A stretch of DNA of 64,000 nucleotides from Micromonospora sp. M71_S20 (GCF_003664255.1 NZ_RCCV01000001.1:2046001-2110000), one strand, 5' to 3'. Counted from the first letter of the stretch, positions 54,210-63,350 are shown. Numbers and translations: made by a program. Notes: a model not told the origin generated them from the sequence alone.

Positions 54210-55169
54210 TCAGCCGGCGCCGCCGGCCCGGAACGCGACCCAGGCGTCGCTCATCCGGTCCGCCTGTCCGGCGGTGAACATGTTCATGCAGGAGTCCTGC
54301 GTGTAGTCCATGAAGTTGTGGATCGGGTCCAGCCCGGGTGCGGTGCAGGTGTCCGCGCCCACCGGGCAGTTGAACTGCGGGGCCGCCTCGCGCGGGGTGT
54401 CCGCGACGAAGTCGCCGGCGGCGGAGCAGCCGTGCGCGAAGGTGTGCTCCAGCATCAGCCAGTGCCCGACCTCGTGCGTCAGCGTGTCGCCGAGGGCGTA
54501 CTTGCCCGCCGTGCCGCCCGGCATGGACTCGTCGAGCATCACCACGCCGTCGATGTAGTCGCGGCCGTTGTTGTAGCCCTTCGGGAAGTACGCCCAGCCG
54601 AGCAGGCCGCCGCCGATGTTGGCCGCGTACACGTTGAGGGTCTCGGAGTCGCCGGTGTGCAGCGCCTTCTTCATGTCGCGCTCGTTCTTGCCGGGCACGA
54701 CGGTGTACCAGGCGCTGTTGACCGTCCACGTCGTGTCGACCAGGTCGAACCGGAACGGCGTGTCGGAGGCGTTGGCGGCGGTGCGGCCCGCGAACGAGTC
54801 GTTGAGCACCTTCATCTGCGCCGCGATCAGGGTGTTCCACCTGGTCGTCTCGGCTGCGGTCAGGGGGTGGTCGGAGATCATGTGGAAGACCGTCGGCACG
54901 GTGACGCTGCCGTTGGCCAGACGCGGGGCGTCCTTGATGACGCCGTAGGCGTTCGCCTCGTTCTTGGCGTACAGCTCCGGCTCCTGGGCGGTGGCGCCCT
55001 CGGCGAGCCGGGCCGCGCCGTGCCCGTGGGCGTCCGGCTCGCACTCGGCGACACCCGGGGAGACGGTCACGGGGGCCGCCGATACCGCGCCGTAGGCGCC
55101 ACCGGACGCCAGGAACGTCGCGGCGGTGGCGGTGAGGACCGCAAGTCGGAAGATCGGTCTCCTGTGCAT
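54210..55169 (-). CDS. Secreted M43-family zinc metalloprotease
   Basis: A 319-aa precursor. The signal peptide spans about 1-32 (RLAVLTATAATFLASGGAYGAVSAA). The catalytic motif HEVGHWLMLEH at 232-242 supplies zinc ligands His232, His236 and His242 with Glu233 as base, and NFMDY (285-289) is the Met-turn. Cys pairs at about 244-276 are typical of pappalysin/M43 proteases. A short pro-region (about 33-85) precedes the catalytic domain. GAAAGGTG is the RBS. An upstream in-frame stretch to 55262 does not look coding. Confidence 0.92.
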   Translation of the reverse strand: MHRRPIFRLAVLTATAATFLASGGAYGAVSAAPVTVSPGVAECEPDAHGHGAARLAEGATAQEPELYAKNEANAYGVIKDAPRLANGSVTVPTVFHMISDHPLTAAETTRWNTLIAAQMKVLNDSFAGRTAANASDTPFRFDLVDTTWTVNSAWYTVVPGKNERDMKKALHTGDSETLNVYAANIGGGLLGWAYFPKGYNNGRDYIDGVVMLDESMPGGTAGKYALGDTLTHEVGHWLMLEHTFAHGCSAAGDFVADTPREAAPQFNCPVGADTCTAPGLDPIHNFMDYTQDSCMNMFTAGQADRMSDAWVAFRAGGAG

Positions 55170-55357
55170 CGGTGCACCTTTCAGGAGGATGGGGGCGGTG
55201 CCGAGTCGACGCGGGGTTGCCATGACCAGGTCGATGACGTCGTCTTCCCGGTATGAGACCACGTCGATGGCAACGGCAACAGACCTGCGGAAAGGGCCGA
55301 TTTTCCCTGTAACGCCAGGGAGCCGGGGAGCGCTGATTGGAGGCGCGCGGACCGCGC

Positions 55358-55391
55358 CGGGCCTCCTCGGGGGCGTACCGGAGGAGGCCCG
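55358..55391. terminator. Terminator hairpin upstream of the M43 gene
   Basis: A perfect 11-bp stem CGGGCCTCCTC (55358-55368) with 55381-55391 and a 12-nt loop, 18 nt past the DHFR-family gene stop (55410). On the plus strand it is followed by TTTCGTCCTTT. Confidence 0.7.
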
Positions 55392-55409
55392 TTTCGTCCT
55401 TTCGGACGG

Positions 55410-56006
55410 CTACGGGCGGCGGACCCGGTAGTAGAGGTGGGTGACCCGGTCGCCCTCGACGACCGTCGGGTCCGACAGCTCGACGGGGGCGTCGCGGACG
55501 TGGTCGAAGAACGGCACGCCGTCGCCGAGCAGGACCGGCACCAGGTTGACCCGGATCTCGTCGAGCAGCCCGGCCGCCAGGCACTGGCGGGCGATGCTGC
55601 CTCCGTTGACCCCCACCCAGCGGTCGCCGGCCAGCTCGCGGGCCTGCGCGACGGCGGCCTCGATGCCGTCGGTGACGAAGGTGAACGGCGCGCCCGGCCG
55701 GGGCCAGCCGTCCGGCACGTGGTGGGTGACGACCACGACCGGCGTGCCCATGGGGTGCCGGCCGTCCCAGCCGCCGACGAGGTCGAACAGCCGGCGGCCG
55801 ACGACCAGGGCGCCGGTGTCGTCCAGCGTGCGCCGCAGGTGGCCGGCGCTCGCCTGCGAGGTGCGGAACGTCATCTCCGGCTTGGTGGTTCCGATGGCGA
55901 CGTCGCCGTTCTCGTACCACTGGAAGAGCTGGTCGAAGCCGGTGTCGCCCGGGGCGGCGATGTAGCCGTCCAGCGACATGCTCGCCTCGGTGTAGACCCC
56001 GCCCAT
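55410..56006 (-). CDS. Dihydrofolate reductase family protein (RibD C-terminal-like)
   Basis: A 198-aa DHFR/RibD-fold reductase. VYTEASMSLDGYIAAPGDTGFDQLF is the usual opening, ALVVGRRLFDLVGGW the nucleotide-binding loop and VGVNGGSIARQCLAAGLLDEIRVNLVPVLLGDG the conserved core. It uses NADPH on an unknown substrate. ATG at 56006 overlaps the upstream stop (TGATG), so it is coupled to the TIGR03089 gene; GTG at 56009 is an alternative. Confidence 0.88.
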   Translation of the reverse strand: MGGVYTEASMSLDGYIAAPGDTGFDQLFQWYENGDVAIGTTKPEMTFRTSQASAGHLRRTLDDTGALVVGRRLFDLVGGWDGRHPMGTPVVVVTHHVPDGWPRPGAPFTFVTDGIEAAVAQARELAGDRWVGVNGGSIARQCLAAGLLDEIRVNLVPVLLGDGVPFFDHVRDAPVELSDPTVVEGDRVTHLYYRVRRP

Positions 56007-56770
56007 CACAGCACCCGGGTGATCTGCTCGGCGGCGATCCGGGCGTCGAGCCGGGCCGGGTCAAGGTTGGCGCAGAGCACCACCGACGCGCCGACGGCCA
56101 GCGGCGCCAGCAGCCAGTACACCGGCTGTTCGTGCTCGGCGACGTCGACCAGCAGCCGGTCGCCGGCCCGCAGGTCGAGCCGTTCCGCCACGGCCAGCGC
56201 GACGCTGCCCCACTCGCGGTAGCTCGTACCGTCGGGGCTGGCCGCGTGGGCGCTGGTCAGCGGGGCGGAGGCGGGCAGCGCGTCGGTGTGCCGGCCCACC
56301 TCGACGAGCCAGTCCCGGTACTCCTCGGGGGCCTGGGCGCGCGGGGTGACGCCGAGGGAGAGGACGAACCGGTGCCGCGCCTCGGGCACGTCCTCCAGCC
56401 AGTCGTCGAGCCGCTCGGCGCTGACGAAGACCGCGTCGTACGGCTCGTCGGCGCCCGGCTCGACCGACGGCAGGCCGGCGGTGGCCCGGGGCCGGAAGGA
56501 CACCGCCACCCCGGCCGACCAGGCGCCCAGCAGCACGGCGGCACTCTGCCAGTGCGCCGGGAGCAGCACGGCCGCCCGGTCGCCGACGCCCAGCCCGCAG
56601 CCCTCGCGCAGCAGCCCGGCGGTCCGCGCCGCCCAGCCGCCCAGCTCCGTCGCGGTCAGGTCGACCCGCTCACCGGTCGCGTCGTCGAGGTAGGTGAGCA
56701 GCGGCCGGTCCGCCTCCGCCGCCCGACCACCGGTCAGCGGCTCCCGGACGAGGGCATCGGTCATGTTCAT
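56006..56770 (-). CDS. TIGR03089 family protein (AMP-ligase-like N-terminal fragment)
   Basis: A 254-aa protein of the actinobacterial TIGR03089 family, which resembles the N-terminal part of adenylate-forming enzymes (PLLTYLDDATGERVDLTATELGGWAARTAGLLREGCGLGVGDRAAVLLPAHW) but lacks the C-terminal lid and the P-loop signature. Probably not an active AMP ligase. GAGGAGTGCGAC precedes the ATG at 56770. It is co-transcribed with the DHFR-family gene. I recall the family near mannosylation/wall genes in actinobacteria, but function is unknown. Confidence 0.88.
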   Translation of the reverse strand: MNMTDALVREPLTGGRAAEADRPLLTYLDDATGERVDLTATELGGWAARTAGLLREGCGLGVGDRAAVLLPAHWQSAAVLLGAWSAGVAVSFRPRATAGLPSVEPGADEPYDAVFVSAERLDDWLEDVPEARHRFVLSLGVTPRAQAPEEYRDWLVEVGRHTDALPASAPLTSAHAASPDGTSYREWGSVALAVAERLDLRAGDRLLVDVAEHEQPVYWLLAPLAVGASVVLCANLDPARLDARIAAEQITRVL

Positions 56771-57017
56771 GTCGCACTCCTCGGCAGGCTGTCGCCACCC
56801 TACTCAACGGGCTACGGGCCGGTAGGGCACCGATGCGCGGTTCCGGGCACCCGCGCGGACACCTCAGGGGCACCGCGCGGGCACTGGCACCGCACGGACG
56901 TCACACTCCCGGGCGCGGTGGGTCACGCAGGCAGCGCCGCCGCACCGGTACGGGCATTGACCGGCGTTGCCACACTCGTGGCGCGGACAGTCCGCCGAGG
57001 CCCAGGGAGGCTGCGTC

Positions 57018-58178
57018 ATGCAGACAGACGAACGTGCGCCCCGGACCCGGCGGGGCGGGACGCTGCGGGGCGCCATGGCGCTGGCGGTACTGCTCGCCGG
57101 GGCGGCGCTGGCCCGGCCGGTGCCCGCCGCGGCGGACCCGCTGCCGGACCCCAACCCCACGGTGACCGCCACGGTCTGGGCGCACGCCCCGACCACGACC
57201 GAGTACCGCATCACCGGCGGCTACAGCGCCCACTCCGGCGACGGCGACGTCGTGGTGCGGCGGACCGGCACCGGGGCGTACACGGTGCTGCTGGAGGGGG
57301 CGGCGACCAGCGGCGGGGTGGCGCACGCGGTGGCGTACGGGGGCGGGCCGGTCCTCTGCACCGTGGCGAGCTGGTACCGCAGCCCGATCGGCGCGCCCGA
57401 CCTGCTGATCCAGGTGCGCTGCTTCGCCGCGACGGGCAGCCCGGCGGACAGCCGCTTCGTGGCCACCTTCACCAACGTCCGGCAGGTCGGCCAGGGCCGG
57501 CTGGCGTGGTTCGTCACCGACCAGGCGCAGCCGACCGGCGTACGCACGCTGCCCGCCGCCTACCGGTACGACTCGACCGGCGGGACGGTCGCCTACGAGC
57601 GCCTCGACAAGGGCCGGTACCGCTTCCTGATGAACCCGAACCCGCCCAGCGAGGGCGGGGCGATCTTCCCGATGGCGCACGTGACCGCGCTGGGCGGCAC
57701 CGCCGTGCACTGCCAACTCGATCCGCCGGACGGGTGGGTGGTCCACTGCGCGAACGCCGCCGGCAACCCGGTGGACGCCCGCTTCGTGGTCACCTACGGC
57801 TCCCGGGTGGACCTGCTGGGCCGGGCGTTCGGGCCGCGCTTCGCCAGCGGCGTGTTCCACGGCGAGAACGTCAGCGGCACCTGGATCGGCGGCGAGAGCT
57901 ACAACTCGACGATCCCGGGCTTCGGCGGCGCGACGGGCACGGTGCTCGGCACCGGCCGCTACCAGGCGCGCTTCGCCGGCACGGGCACCGGTTACGGCAC
58001 CGCCTTCGTGAACTCGTTCGTGACCAGTCTCCAGCGTCCGCCGCGCGGCTACTGCGTACTGGCCGGGTGGTCCCCGTCCGGCACCGACACCGTCGTCTCG
58101 GTCAACTGCTACACCTGGCTGGGCGTGCCGGCCAACCTGAACGCGCGGATCTCGTACACCACCTGGCCGGCCGCCTGA
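57018..58178 (+). CDS. Secreted three-repeat beta-rich hypothetical protein
   Basis: A 386-aa precursor with a signal peptide (about 1-39, MALAVLLAGAALARPVPAAA). The mature protein has three divergent copies of a roughly 80-100-residue unit: about 75-155, 193-268 and 310-384. Each unit holds a G-x-Y opening, a C-[TVQ]-[VL] Cys, and a second Cys about 20-30 residues on (QVRCFAATGSPADSRFVATF; VHCANAAGNPVDARFVVTY; VNCYTWLGVPANLNARISY), suggesting one disulfide per repeat. I recognise no catalytic motif; a beta-sandwich adhesin or inhibitor is plausible. GGGAGG at 57005-57010 supports the ATG. Confidence 0.75.
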   Translation: MQTDERAPRTRRGGTLRGAMALAVLLAGAALARPVPAAADPLPDPNPTVTATVWAHAPTTTEYRITGGYSAHSGDGDVVVRRTGTGAYTVLLEGAATSGGVAHAVAYGGGPVLCTVASWYRSPIGAPDLLIQVRCFAATGSPADSRFVATFTNVRQVGQGRLAWFVTDQAQPTGVRTLPAAYRYDSTGGTVAYERLDKGRYRFLMNPNPPSEGGAIFPMAHVTALGGTAVHCQLDPPDGWVVHCANAAGNPVDARFVVTYGSRVDLLGRAFGPRFASGVFHGENVSGTWIGGESYNSTIPGFGGATGTVLGTGRYQARFAGTGTGYGTAFVNSFVTSLQRPPRGYCVLAGWSPSGTDTVVSVNCYTWLGVPANLNARISYTTWPAA

Positions 58179-58200
58179 CCGGCGGTCACCTCGGCGGCCG

Positions 58201-58250
58201 GGGCGACGCCGCCGGCGCGCGGGCCCGCCCGATGCGGCGCGGCGTCGCCC
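58201..58250 (+). terminator. Possible terminator of the three-repeat gene
   Basis: GGGCGACGCCGC (58201-58212) is the complement of 58239-58250, with a long GC-rich loop, 22 nt past the stop. It lies between convergent genes and may work both ways. Confidence 0.5.
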
Positions 58251-58296
58251 GGGCCGGCCGGCGGCCGACGCGGCCCGGGTGACGCCGACGCGCGGG

Positions 58297-60279
58297 TCAG
58301 GGTGCGACCTGACCGCCCCACGACGTGGGGACCGCGCCGCCGGCCGGCTGCCAGTGCCGGTCGACGAGCGTCCCGTCGGCGCCCCGGGTGTAGACGTGGG
58401 TCTCGTCGCGCCAGGCCAGCGCCACCGGGTCGGTGGTGGCGCCGGTGCCGCCGCTGTCGGTGGTCACCGTGCCGCCCGGTCGCCACGACATGCGCCACAG
58501 CGTGCCGTCGGCGGAGCGGGCGAAGACCTGCTGCGTCTGGCCCTGTCGGATGGCCCAGGGGGTGCCGACGACGTTGCCGCCCCAGTTGTCGGTGAAGACC
58601 CGGTCCAGGTCGTGGGAGTAGAAGCGGTGCTCGATGCTGCCGTCGGCGGCCCGGTAGAAGACGTGCTGCTGGTCGCCGAAGGCGAAGCCGGTCGGGTCGG
58701 AGTGGACCTTCCCGACGCCGCCCCAGTCGTCCAGCCTGGGCAGGTTGTTCGCGATCTTCGGGTACCAGACCCAGTGGCGCAGGGTGTTGTCGCTGCCGCG
58801 CGCGAAGACGTGCTGCTCGTCGTGGAACGCGTACGCGACCGGGTTGCCGACCACGTCGCCGCCGTGCCAGACGTCCCGGCGGACCGTGCCGTCGGGCTCC
58901 TGCCACCAGTGGTGCAGCCTGCCGTCGGTGCCGCGGCCGAACACGTGCTTCTGCCCGTTGAGGTAGAGCATGCCGGTCGGGTCGCCGGCCAGGCCCGCGC
59001 CCCAGTCCTCCTGGCGGACGCTGCCGCCCGGGGCCCACCACCAGTGCCGCAGGTTCCCCTCGGGGGTGCGGGCGAAGACGTGCTGCTCGCCGCCGACCGG
59101 GTAGCCCGTCGGCCGGCCCGCGATCGGGCCGCCCCAGGTGTCCCGGTGGATCGAGCCGTCGGCCGGCTCCCGCCACCAGTGCGAGAGCATGCCGTCGGGG
59201 GCGCGCTCGAAGTGGTGTCGCTGCTCGCCGGAGACGTACCCGCGCGAGGCGCCCGGCTCCTGGCTGGCCCACGGGTCACCCGAGGGCGGCACCTGCGGCG
59301 TGCTCAGGGAGACCGGACGGCCGAAGTTCGGCGTGCCGTCGGCGTTCCAGACGACCGGTTGGGCGCGCGTGGTGCGGCCGTCGTAGGTGTACGCCGAGCT
59401 GGTCTTGCCGTGGTAGACGATCCAGTCCTGGGTGCCGTCGGGCGAGCGGAAGAAGCCGTTGTGCCCGGGGCCGAAGACGCCGGCCGCGTCGTTGCGGGAG
59501 AAGACCGGCCCGGGGTGCTGGCGCCAGTTCGACACCACCAGCGGGTCCGCGCCGTCCGCGATGGACTTCATCCAGAGCTGGTAGTCCGGCTTGCCCGTGT
59601 CGCAGGCGGAGTAGACGAGGAAGAGCCGCCCCGGGCCGCGCAGCCCTGTCGGCCCCTCGCGTACCTCGTGGCAGCCGCCGTCGGCCGGCAGTGCGACGCG
59701 GTTGCCGGTGGTGGTCCACGGCGATGTCATGAGCCGCAGGTAGAGCTGCGCCGGCCCGCCCATCCCCCGGCCGGGGCCCGTCCAGGCGAAGTACGTCCGG
59801 CCGTTGTGCGTCACCGGCTCGCCGTCGATGGCGTACTCGCCGTAGTCCGCGATCCGCCCCTTGAAGTGGTACGGGCCGAGCGGGTCGTCGCCCTCGGACT
59901 CGATGACGTAGTTGCGGTGGTTGGCGTCGACGCCGTCGCTGGCGGTGTAGTAGATGTACCAGCGGGGTCCCTCGGGCCGGACGAACCGGTGGATCGAGGG
60001 GGCCCAGACCTGCTTGTTGCGGCTGGGGTCCGGGTCCCGCCACACCGTCCGCTCGGGCGCGGTGGCCAGGCCCGCCAGCGTCGGGGAGGTCCAGATGCCG
60101 ATCCGGTCGCCGAGCGTGGTGGACAGGAAGTAGGCGCCGTTGAAGTAGGTCATGGTGGGGTCGGCGCCGCCGTTGAGCTGGCCGCGGAACAGGGTCGAGG
60201 CGGCGGCGGGCTGCGCCGGCAGGGCCAGCAGCGGCAGGACGCACGCGAGGGCCAGGAGGCGGGCGATGAGCCGTTGCAT
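58297..60279 (-). CDS. Secreted GH43 glycosidase fused to seven-repeat lectin-like propeller
   Basis: A 660-aa exported enzyme. Signal peptide 1-27 (...ALPAQPAAA). GH43 catalytic domain at about 28-340: nucleophile/base Asp40 in NGGADPTMTYFNGAY, a second Asp in IADYGEYAIDGEPVT and a proton-donor Glu in HEVREGPTGLRG. Residues about 355-655 are seven repeats of about 42 residues built on the pattern EQHVFAR-x-x-DG-x-L-x-HWW with a later D-x-WGG, as in PLL/fucolectin-type seven-bladed propellers. It probably attacks arabinan- or xylan-like glycans and is targeted by the lectin part. GGAGGATCGCCC is the RBS. Confidence 0.9.
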   Translation of the reverse strand: MQRLIARLLALACVLPLLALPAQPAAASTLFRGQLNGGADPTMTYFNGAYFLSTTLGDRIGIWTSPTLAGLATAPERTVWRDPDPSRNKQVWAPSIHRFVRPEGPRWYIYYTASDGVDANHRNYVIESEGDDPLGPYHFKGRIADYGEYAIDGEPVTHNGRTYFAWTGPGRGMGGPAQLYLRLMTSPWTTTGNRVALPADGGCHEVREGPTGLRGPGRLFLVYSACDTGKPDYQLWMKSIADGADPLVVSNWRQHPGPVFSRNDAAGVFGPGHNGFFRSPDGTQDWIVYHGKTSSAYTYDGRTTRAQPVVWNADGTPNFGRPVSLSTPQVPPSGDPWASQEPGASRGYVSGEQRHHFERAPDGMLSHWWREPADGSIHRDTWGGPIAGRPTGYPVGGEQHVFARTPEGNLRHWWWAPGGSVRQEDWGAGLAGDPTGMLYLNGQKHVFGRGTDGRLHHWWQEPDGTVRRDVWHGGDVVGNPVAYAFHDEQHVFARGSDNTLRHWVWYPKIANNLPRLDDWGGVGKVHSDPTGFAFGDQQHVFYRAADGSIEHRFYSHDLDRVFTDNWGGNVVGTPWAIRQGQTQQVFARSADGTLWRMSWRPGGTVTTDSGGTGATTDPVALAWRDETHVYTRGADGTLVDRHWQPAGGAVPTSWGGQVAP

Positions 60280-60401
60280 GGGCGATCCTCCGACTGGACG
60301 CGCGCCGACCTCGGCTGAGATTTCTTTCACGCCGGCCGCGAATGTTGTCGGATACTAACAGCCAAAACTACGAACGTCGATGAATGCGCGACCGCCGTGC
60401 G

Positions 60402-61316
60402 TCAGCCGGCGGGCAACTCGGGGCCGCCGTCGAGCAGGGGGGCCAGCAGGTCGCCCTGCTTCTCCACCCGCTTCAGCACCTCCCCCGCCGTGTACGGCTT
60501 GGTCGCCGGCCGCTTCCCCGCCGCGCCCGCCTCGACCTCGTCCCACGTCAGCGGCGTGGAGACGGACGGCACGGACTGCGCCCGCAGCGAGTACGGCGAC
60601 ACCGTCGTCTTGGCGGCGTTGTTCTGGCTCCAGTCGATGAAGACCTTGCCCGGCCGCAGGTTCTTGGCCATCTTCGACACGACCAGCTTCGGGTGCTCCC
60701 GCTCCAGCTCCTGCGCGATCCGCTTGGCGTAGTCGGACACGAGGTCGGCGGACTGGGTGCCGGCGATCGGGCAGCAGAGCTGCATGCCCTTCTTCCCGGA
60801 CGTCTTCGGGTAGCTGTCGATGCCGTCCTCGGCGAGCCGGTCACGCATCAGCAGCGCCACCTGGCAGCACTGGCGCAGCGCCGCCGGCGGCCCGGGATCG
60901 AGGTCGACGACCATCATGTCGGGGTGCTCGCCGACCTTCCACTGCGGCGTGTGCAGCTCCAGCGCGGCGAGGTTGGCCAGCCAGACCAGGGTGGGCAGGT
61001 CGTCGGCGACCACGTAGTCGATGGTGTCCCGGCCCTTGCTGGACCCGGGCACCGGCAGCGTCTCGGTGCGTACCCAGCCGGGGGTGGCGGCGGGGGCGTT
61101 CTTCTCGAAGAAGGAGCCGCCGGTGACCCCGTTGGGGAAGCGGATCCGGGTGAGCGCCCGGTCGGCGAGGTGCGGCAGGAGCACCGGGGCGATCCGGGTG
61201 TAGTAGTCGATCACCTCGCCCTTGGTGAACCCGGCGTCGGGATAGAGCACCTTGTCCAGGTTGGAAAGCTCCAGCGCGCGTCCCTCCACGTCCACCCGGA
61301 AACGCTCAGCCGGCAT
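60402..61316 (-). CDS. ligD-pol: LigD polymerase/primase domain protein (NHEJ)
   Basis: A 304-aa AEP-family primase-polymerase as found in LigD. VDLDPGP (about 135-141) carries the catalytic Asp pair, SYPKTSGKKGMQL (about 168-180) is the second active-site block and FIDWSQNN the third. It fills and extends ends during non-homologous end joining. The ATG sits inside the 3' end of the ligase gene (11-bp overlap), so the two are coupled. It lacks ligase and phosphoesterase domains. Confidence 0.93.
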   Translation of the reverse strand: MPAERFRVDVEGRALELSNLDKVLYPDAGFTKGEVIDYYTRIAPVLLPHLADRALTRIRFPNGVTGGSFFEKNAPAATPGWVRTETLPVPGSSKGRDTIDYVVADDLPTLVWLANLAALELHTPQWKVGEHPDMMVVDLDPGPPAALRQCCQVALLMRDRLAEDGIDSYPKTSGKKGMQLCCPIAGTQSADLVSDYAKRIAQELEREHPKLVVSKMAKNLRPGKVFIDWSQNNAAKTTVSPYSLRAQSVPSVSTPLTWDEVEAGAAGKRPATKPYTAGEVLKRVEKQGDLLAPLLDGGPELPAG

Positions 61317-62295
61317 CGTCGACCTCCTCGGCGGGTTTGTCCGGCCGCAGCCGGAGCACCCGGGGGAACCGCAGTCGCCCGTCCGGGGTGCGTTGGCCGT
61401 ACTTCACCTCCACCACGACCATGGGTGTTACCCAGATCGCGCCCCGGGCATCCTCGCGCGGCACGTCGCCCGCGAACGGCGACGCGCCGACGCGCAGCGG
61501 CTCCAACTCGCGCAGCAGCTCCCGCTCGATGGCCGCGCCGATGCCGCCGCCGACGCGCCCCCGGTAGGTGAGCCGCCCGTCCGGGCGCGGCACCCCGACC
61601 AGCAGGCCGCCGATCCTGCGCGCCCCGGGCCGCCAGCCGCCGACCACGAAGTCGCCGGTGACCTCCAGCTTGACCTTCACCCAGTCCGGTGAGCGCACGC
61701 CCGGCCGGTAGACCGAGTCGACCCGCTTGGCCATCACCCCTTCCAGGCCGTGCTCGCCGGCCGCCTCGTAGGTGGCCGGGCCGTCGCCGAAGAGCGGCGA
61801 CACCGCCCACCGGGCGCCGCCGAGCGCCAGGCCGTCCAGGGCCTCCCGCCGGCGGGCGTACGACCGGCCGGTCAGGTCCTCGCCGTCGAGCCGGAGCAGG
61901 TCGAAGATCATGTACGTCACCGGGGCGACCGCCGCCAGCCGGGCGGCCTTGTTCCGGTCCCGGACGTGCATCCGCTCCGCCAAGGCGGTGAACGAGGGCT
62001 GGCCGGTCTCGCCGAGCAGCACCACCTCGCCGTCGAGCAGCGCGTCACCCGCCTGCTCGTGCAGGGTGGCCAGCTCGGGGTACGCGGCGGTGATCTCCAC
62101 GCCGCTGCGGGCGTACAGGTGCTGCCGGCCGCCGGAGATGTCGGCCAGCGCGCGGACGCCGTCCCACTTGAACTCGTACGCCCAGCCGGCACCCGCCGGG
62201 AGCTGCCCGGTCATCGCGAGCATCGGCTTGAGCGGCGCGCCGGGCACGTTCCGACTGTACTTGCGCACGGAAGCGCTCGCGTGGCCTTCGATCAT
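61306..62295 (-). CDS. ligD-lig: LigD ATP-dependent DNA ligase domain protein (NHEJ)
   Basis: A 329-aa ATP-dependent ligase. Motif I is K43-W-D-G-V-R (EFKWDGVRA), motif III-like LLDGEVVLL, motif IV GLEGVMAKR and motif V VKVKLEVTGDFVVGG. The OB domain ends in VEVKYGQRTPDGRLRFPRVLRLR. It seals breaks held by Ku. AGGATCGCAA gives the RBS of the ATG at 62295. Only 38 bp separate it from the divergent ku gene, so the promoters must overlap. No phosphoesterase domain is present. Confidence 0.93.
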   Translation of the reverse strand: MIEGHASASVRKYSRNVPGAPLKPMLAMTGQLPAGAGWAYEFKWDGVRALADISGGRQHLYARSGVEITAAYPELATLHEQAGDALLDGEVVLLGETGQPSFTALAERMHVRDRNKAARLAAVAPVTYMIFDLLRLDGEDLTGRSYARRREALDGLALGGARWAVSPLFGDGPATYEAAGEHGLEGVMAKRVDSVYRPGVRSPDWVKVKLEVTGDFVVGGWRPGARRIGGLLVGVPRPDGRLTYRGRVGGGIGAAIERELLRELEPLRVGASPFAGDVPREDARGAIWVTPMVVVEVKYGQRTPDGRLRFPRVLRLRPDKPAEEVDDAG

Positions 62296-62333
62296 TTGCG
62301 ATCCTGGGCTGTACCGGCGAGAGGAGCACGGGG

Positions 62334-63350
62334 ATGCGGGCCATCTGGAAGGGAGCCGTCTCGTTCGGCCTCGTCTCGATCGGGGTCAAGCTCTACTCGG
62401 CCACCGAGGAGAAGGACATCCGCTTCCACCAGGTGCACCGGGAGGACGGCGGCCGCATCCGCTACAAGCGCACCTGCCAGGTCTGCGGCGAGGAGGTCAC
62501 CTACGACGACATCGCCAAGGGCTACGACATCGGCGGCGGCGAGATGGTGATCCTCACCGACGAGGACTTCGCCGAGCTGCCGCTGTCCAGCTCGCGCGCG
62601 ATCGACGTGCTGGAGTTCGTCCCCGCCGAGCAGGTCGACCCGATCCTCTACAACAAGGCGTACTTCCTGGAGCCGGAGGGCACCGCCACCAAGCCGTACG
62701 TGCTGCTGCGCGACGCGCTCGCCGACTCGGAGCGGGTGGCGATCGTCAAGGTGGCGCTGCGCCAGCGGGAGCAGCTCGCCACGCTGCGGGTCCGCGAGGG
62801 CGTGCTGCTGCTCAACACCATGCTCTGGCCGGACGAGATCCGGAAGCCCGACTTCGGCTTCCTCGACGAGGACCTGAAGGTCCGCCCGCCGGAGCTGGCG
62901 ATGGCCAGCTCGCTCATCGACTCGATGGCCGGCGAGTTCGAGCCGGACGCATTCACCGACGACTACCGGGCGGCATTGCAGGAGGTCATCGACGCCAAGG
63001 TGGAGGGCCGCGAGGTGGTCCAGCCGGAGGAGGTCGAGGAGGCCCCGGCCGCGGCGGTGGACCTGATGGCGGCGCTGAAGGCGTCCGTCGAGCGCGCCCG
63101 GTCCGCCCGGGGCGAGGCCCCGGCCGGCGGCGGCGGGGAGCCGACCCCGATCTCGGCCGCCCGCTCGGCACAGAAGAAGGCCGCCGAGAAGAAGGCGGCG
63201 AAGGCCCCGGCCAAGAAGACCGCCGAGAAGAAGGCCGCGCCGAAGAAGGCCGCCGCCAAGAAGGCCGCCCCGAAGAAGGCCACCGAGGGCGAGAAGAAGC
63301 CCGCCGCCAAGAAGGCCGCCGCCAAGAAGACGGCCCGCAAGACCGCCTGA
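62334..63350 (+). CDS. ku: Ku protein with lysine/alanine-rich histone-H1-like tail
   Basis: A 338-aa Ku homodimer subunit that binds DNA ends. The N-terminal MRAIWKGAVSFGLVSIGVKLYSATEEKDIRFHQVH is the family start; CQVCGEEV and DYRAALQEVIDAK are typical, and the DNA-ring domain runs to about 240. Residues about 270-338 form a lysine-rich tail built on repeated KKAA/AKK units (KKAAEKKAAKAPAKKTAEKK...), like the H1-type tails of some actinobacterial Ku proteins. The tail probably strengthens DNA binding or transfer to LigD. GAGGAGCACGGGG is the RBS. Confidence 0.95.
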   Translation: MRAIWKGAVSFGLVSIGVKLYSATEEKDIRFHQVHREDGGRIRYKRTCQVCGEEVTYDDIAKGYDIGGGEMVILTDEDFAELPLSSSRAIDVLEFVPAEQVDPILYNKAYFLEPEGTATKPYVLLRDALADSERVAIVKVALRQREQLATLRVREGVLLLNTMLWPDEIRKPDFGFLDEDLKVRPPELAMASSLIDSMAGEFEPDAFTDDYRAALQEVIDAKVEGREVVQPEEVEEAPAAAVDLMAALKASVERARSARGEAPAGGGGEPTPISAARSAQKKAAEKKAAKAPAKKTAEKKAAPKKAAAKKAAPKKATEGEKKPAAKKAAAKKTARKTA

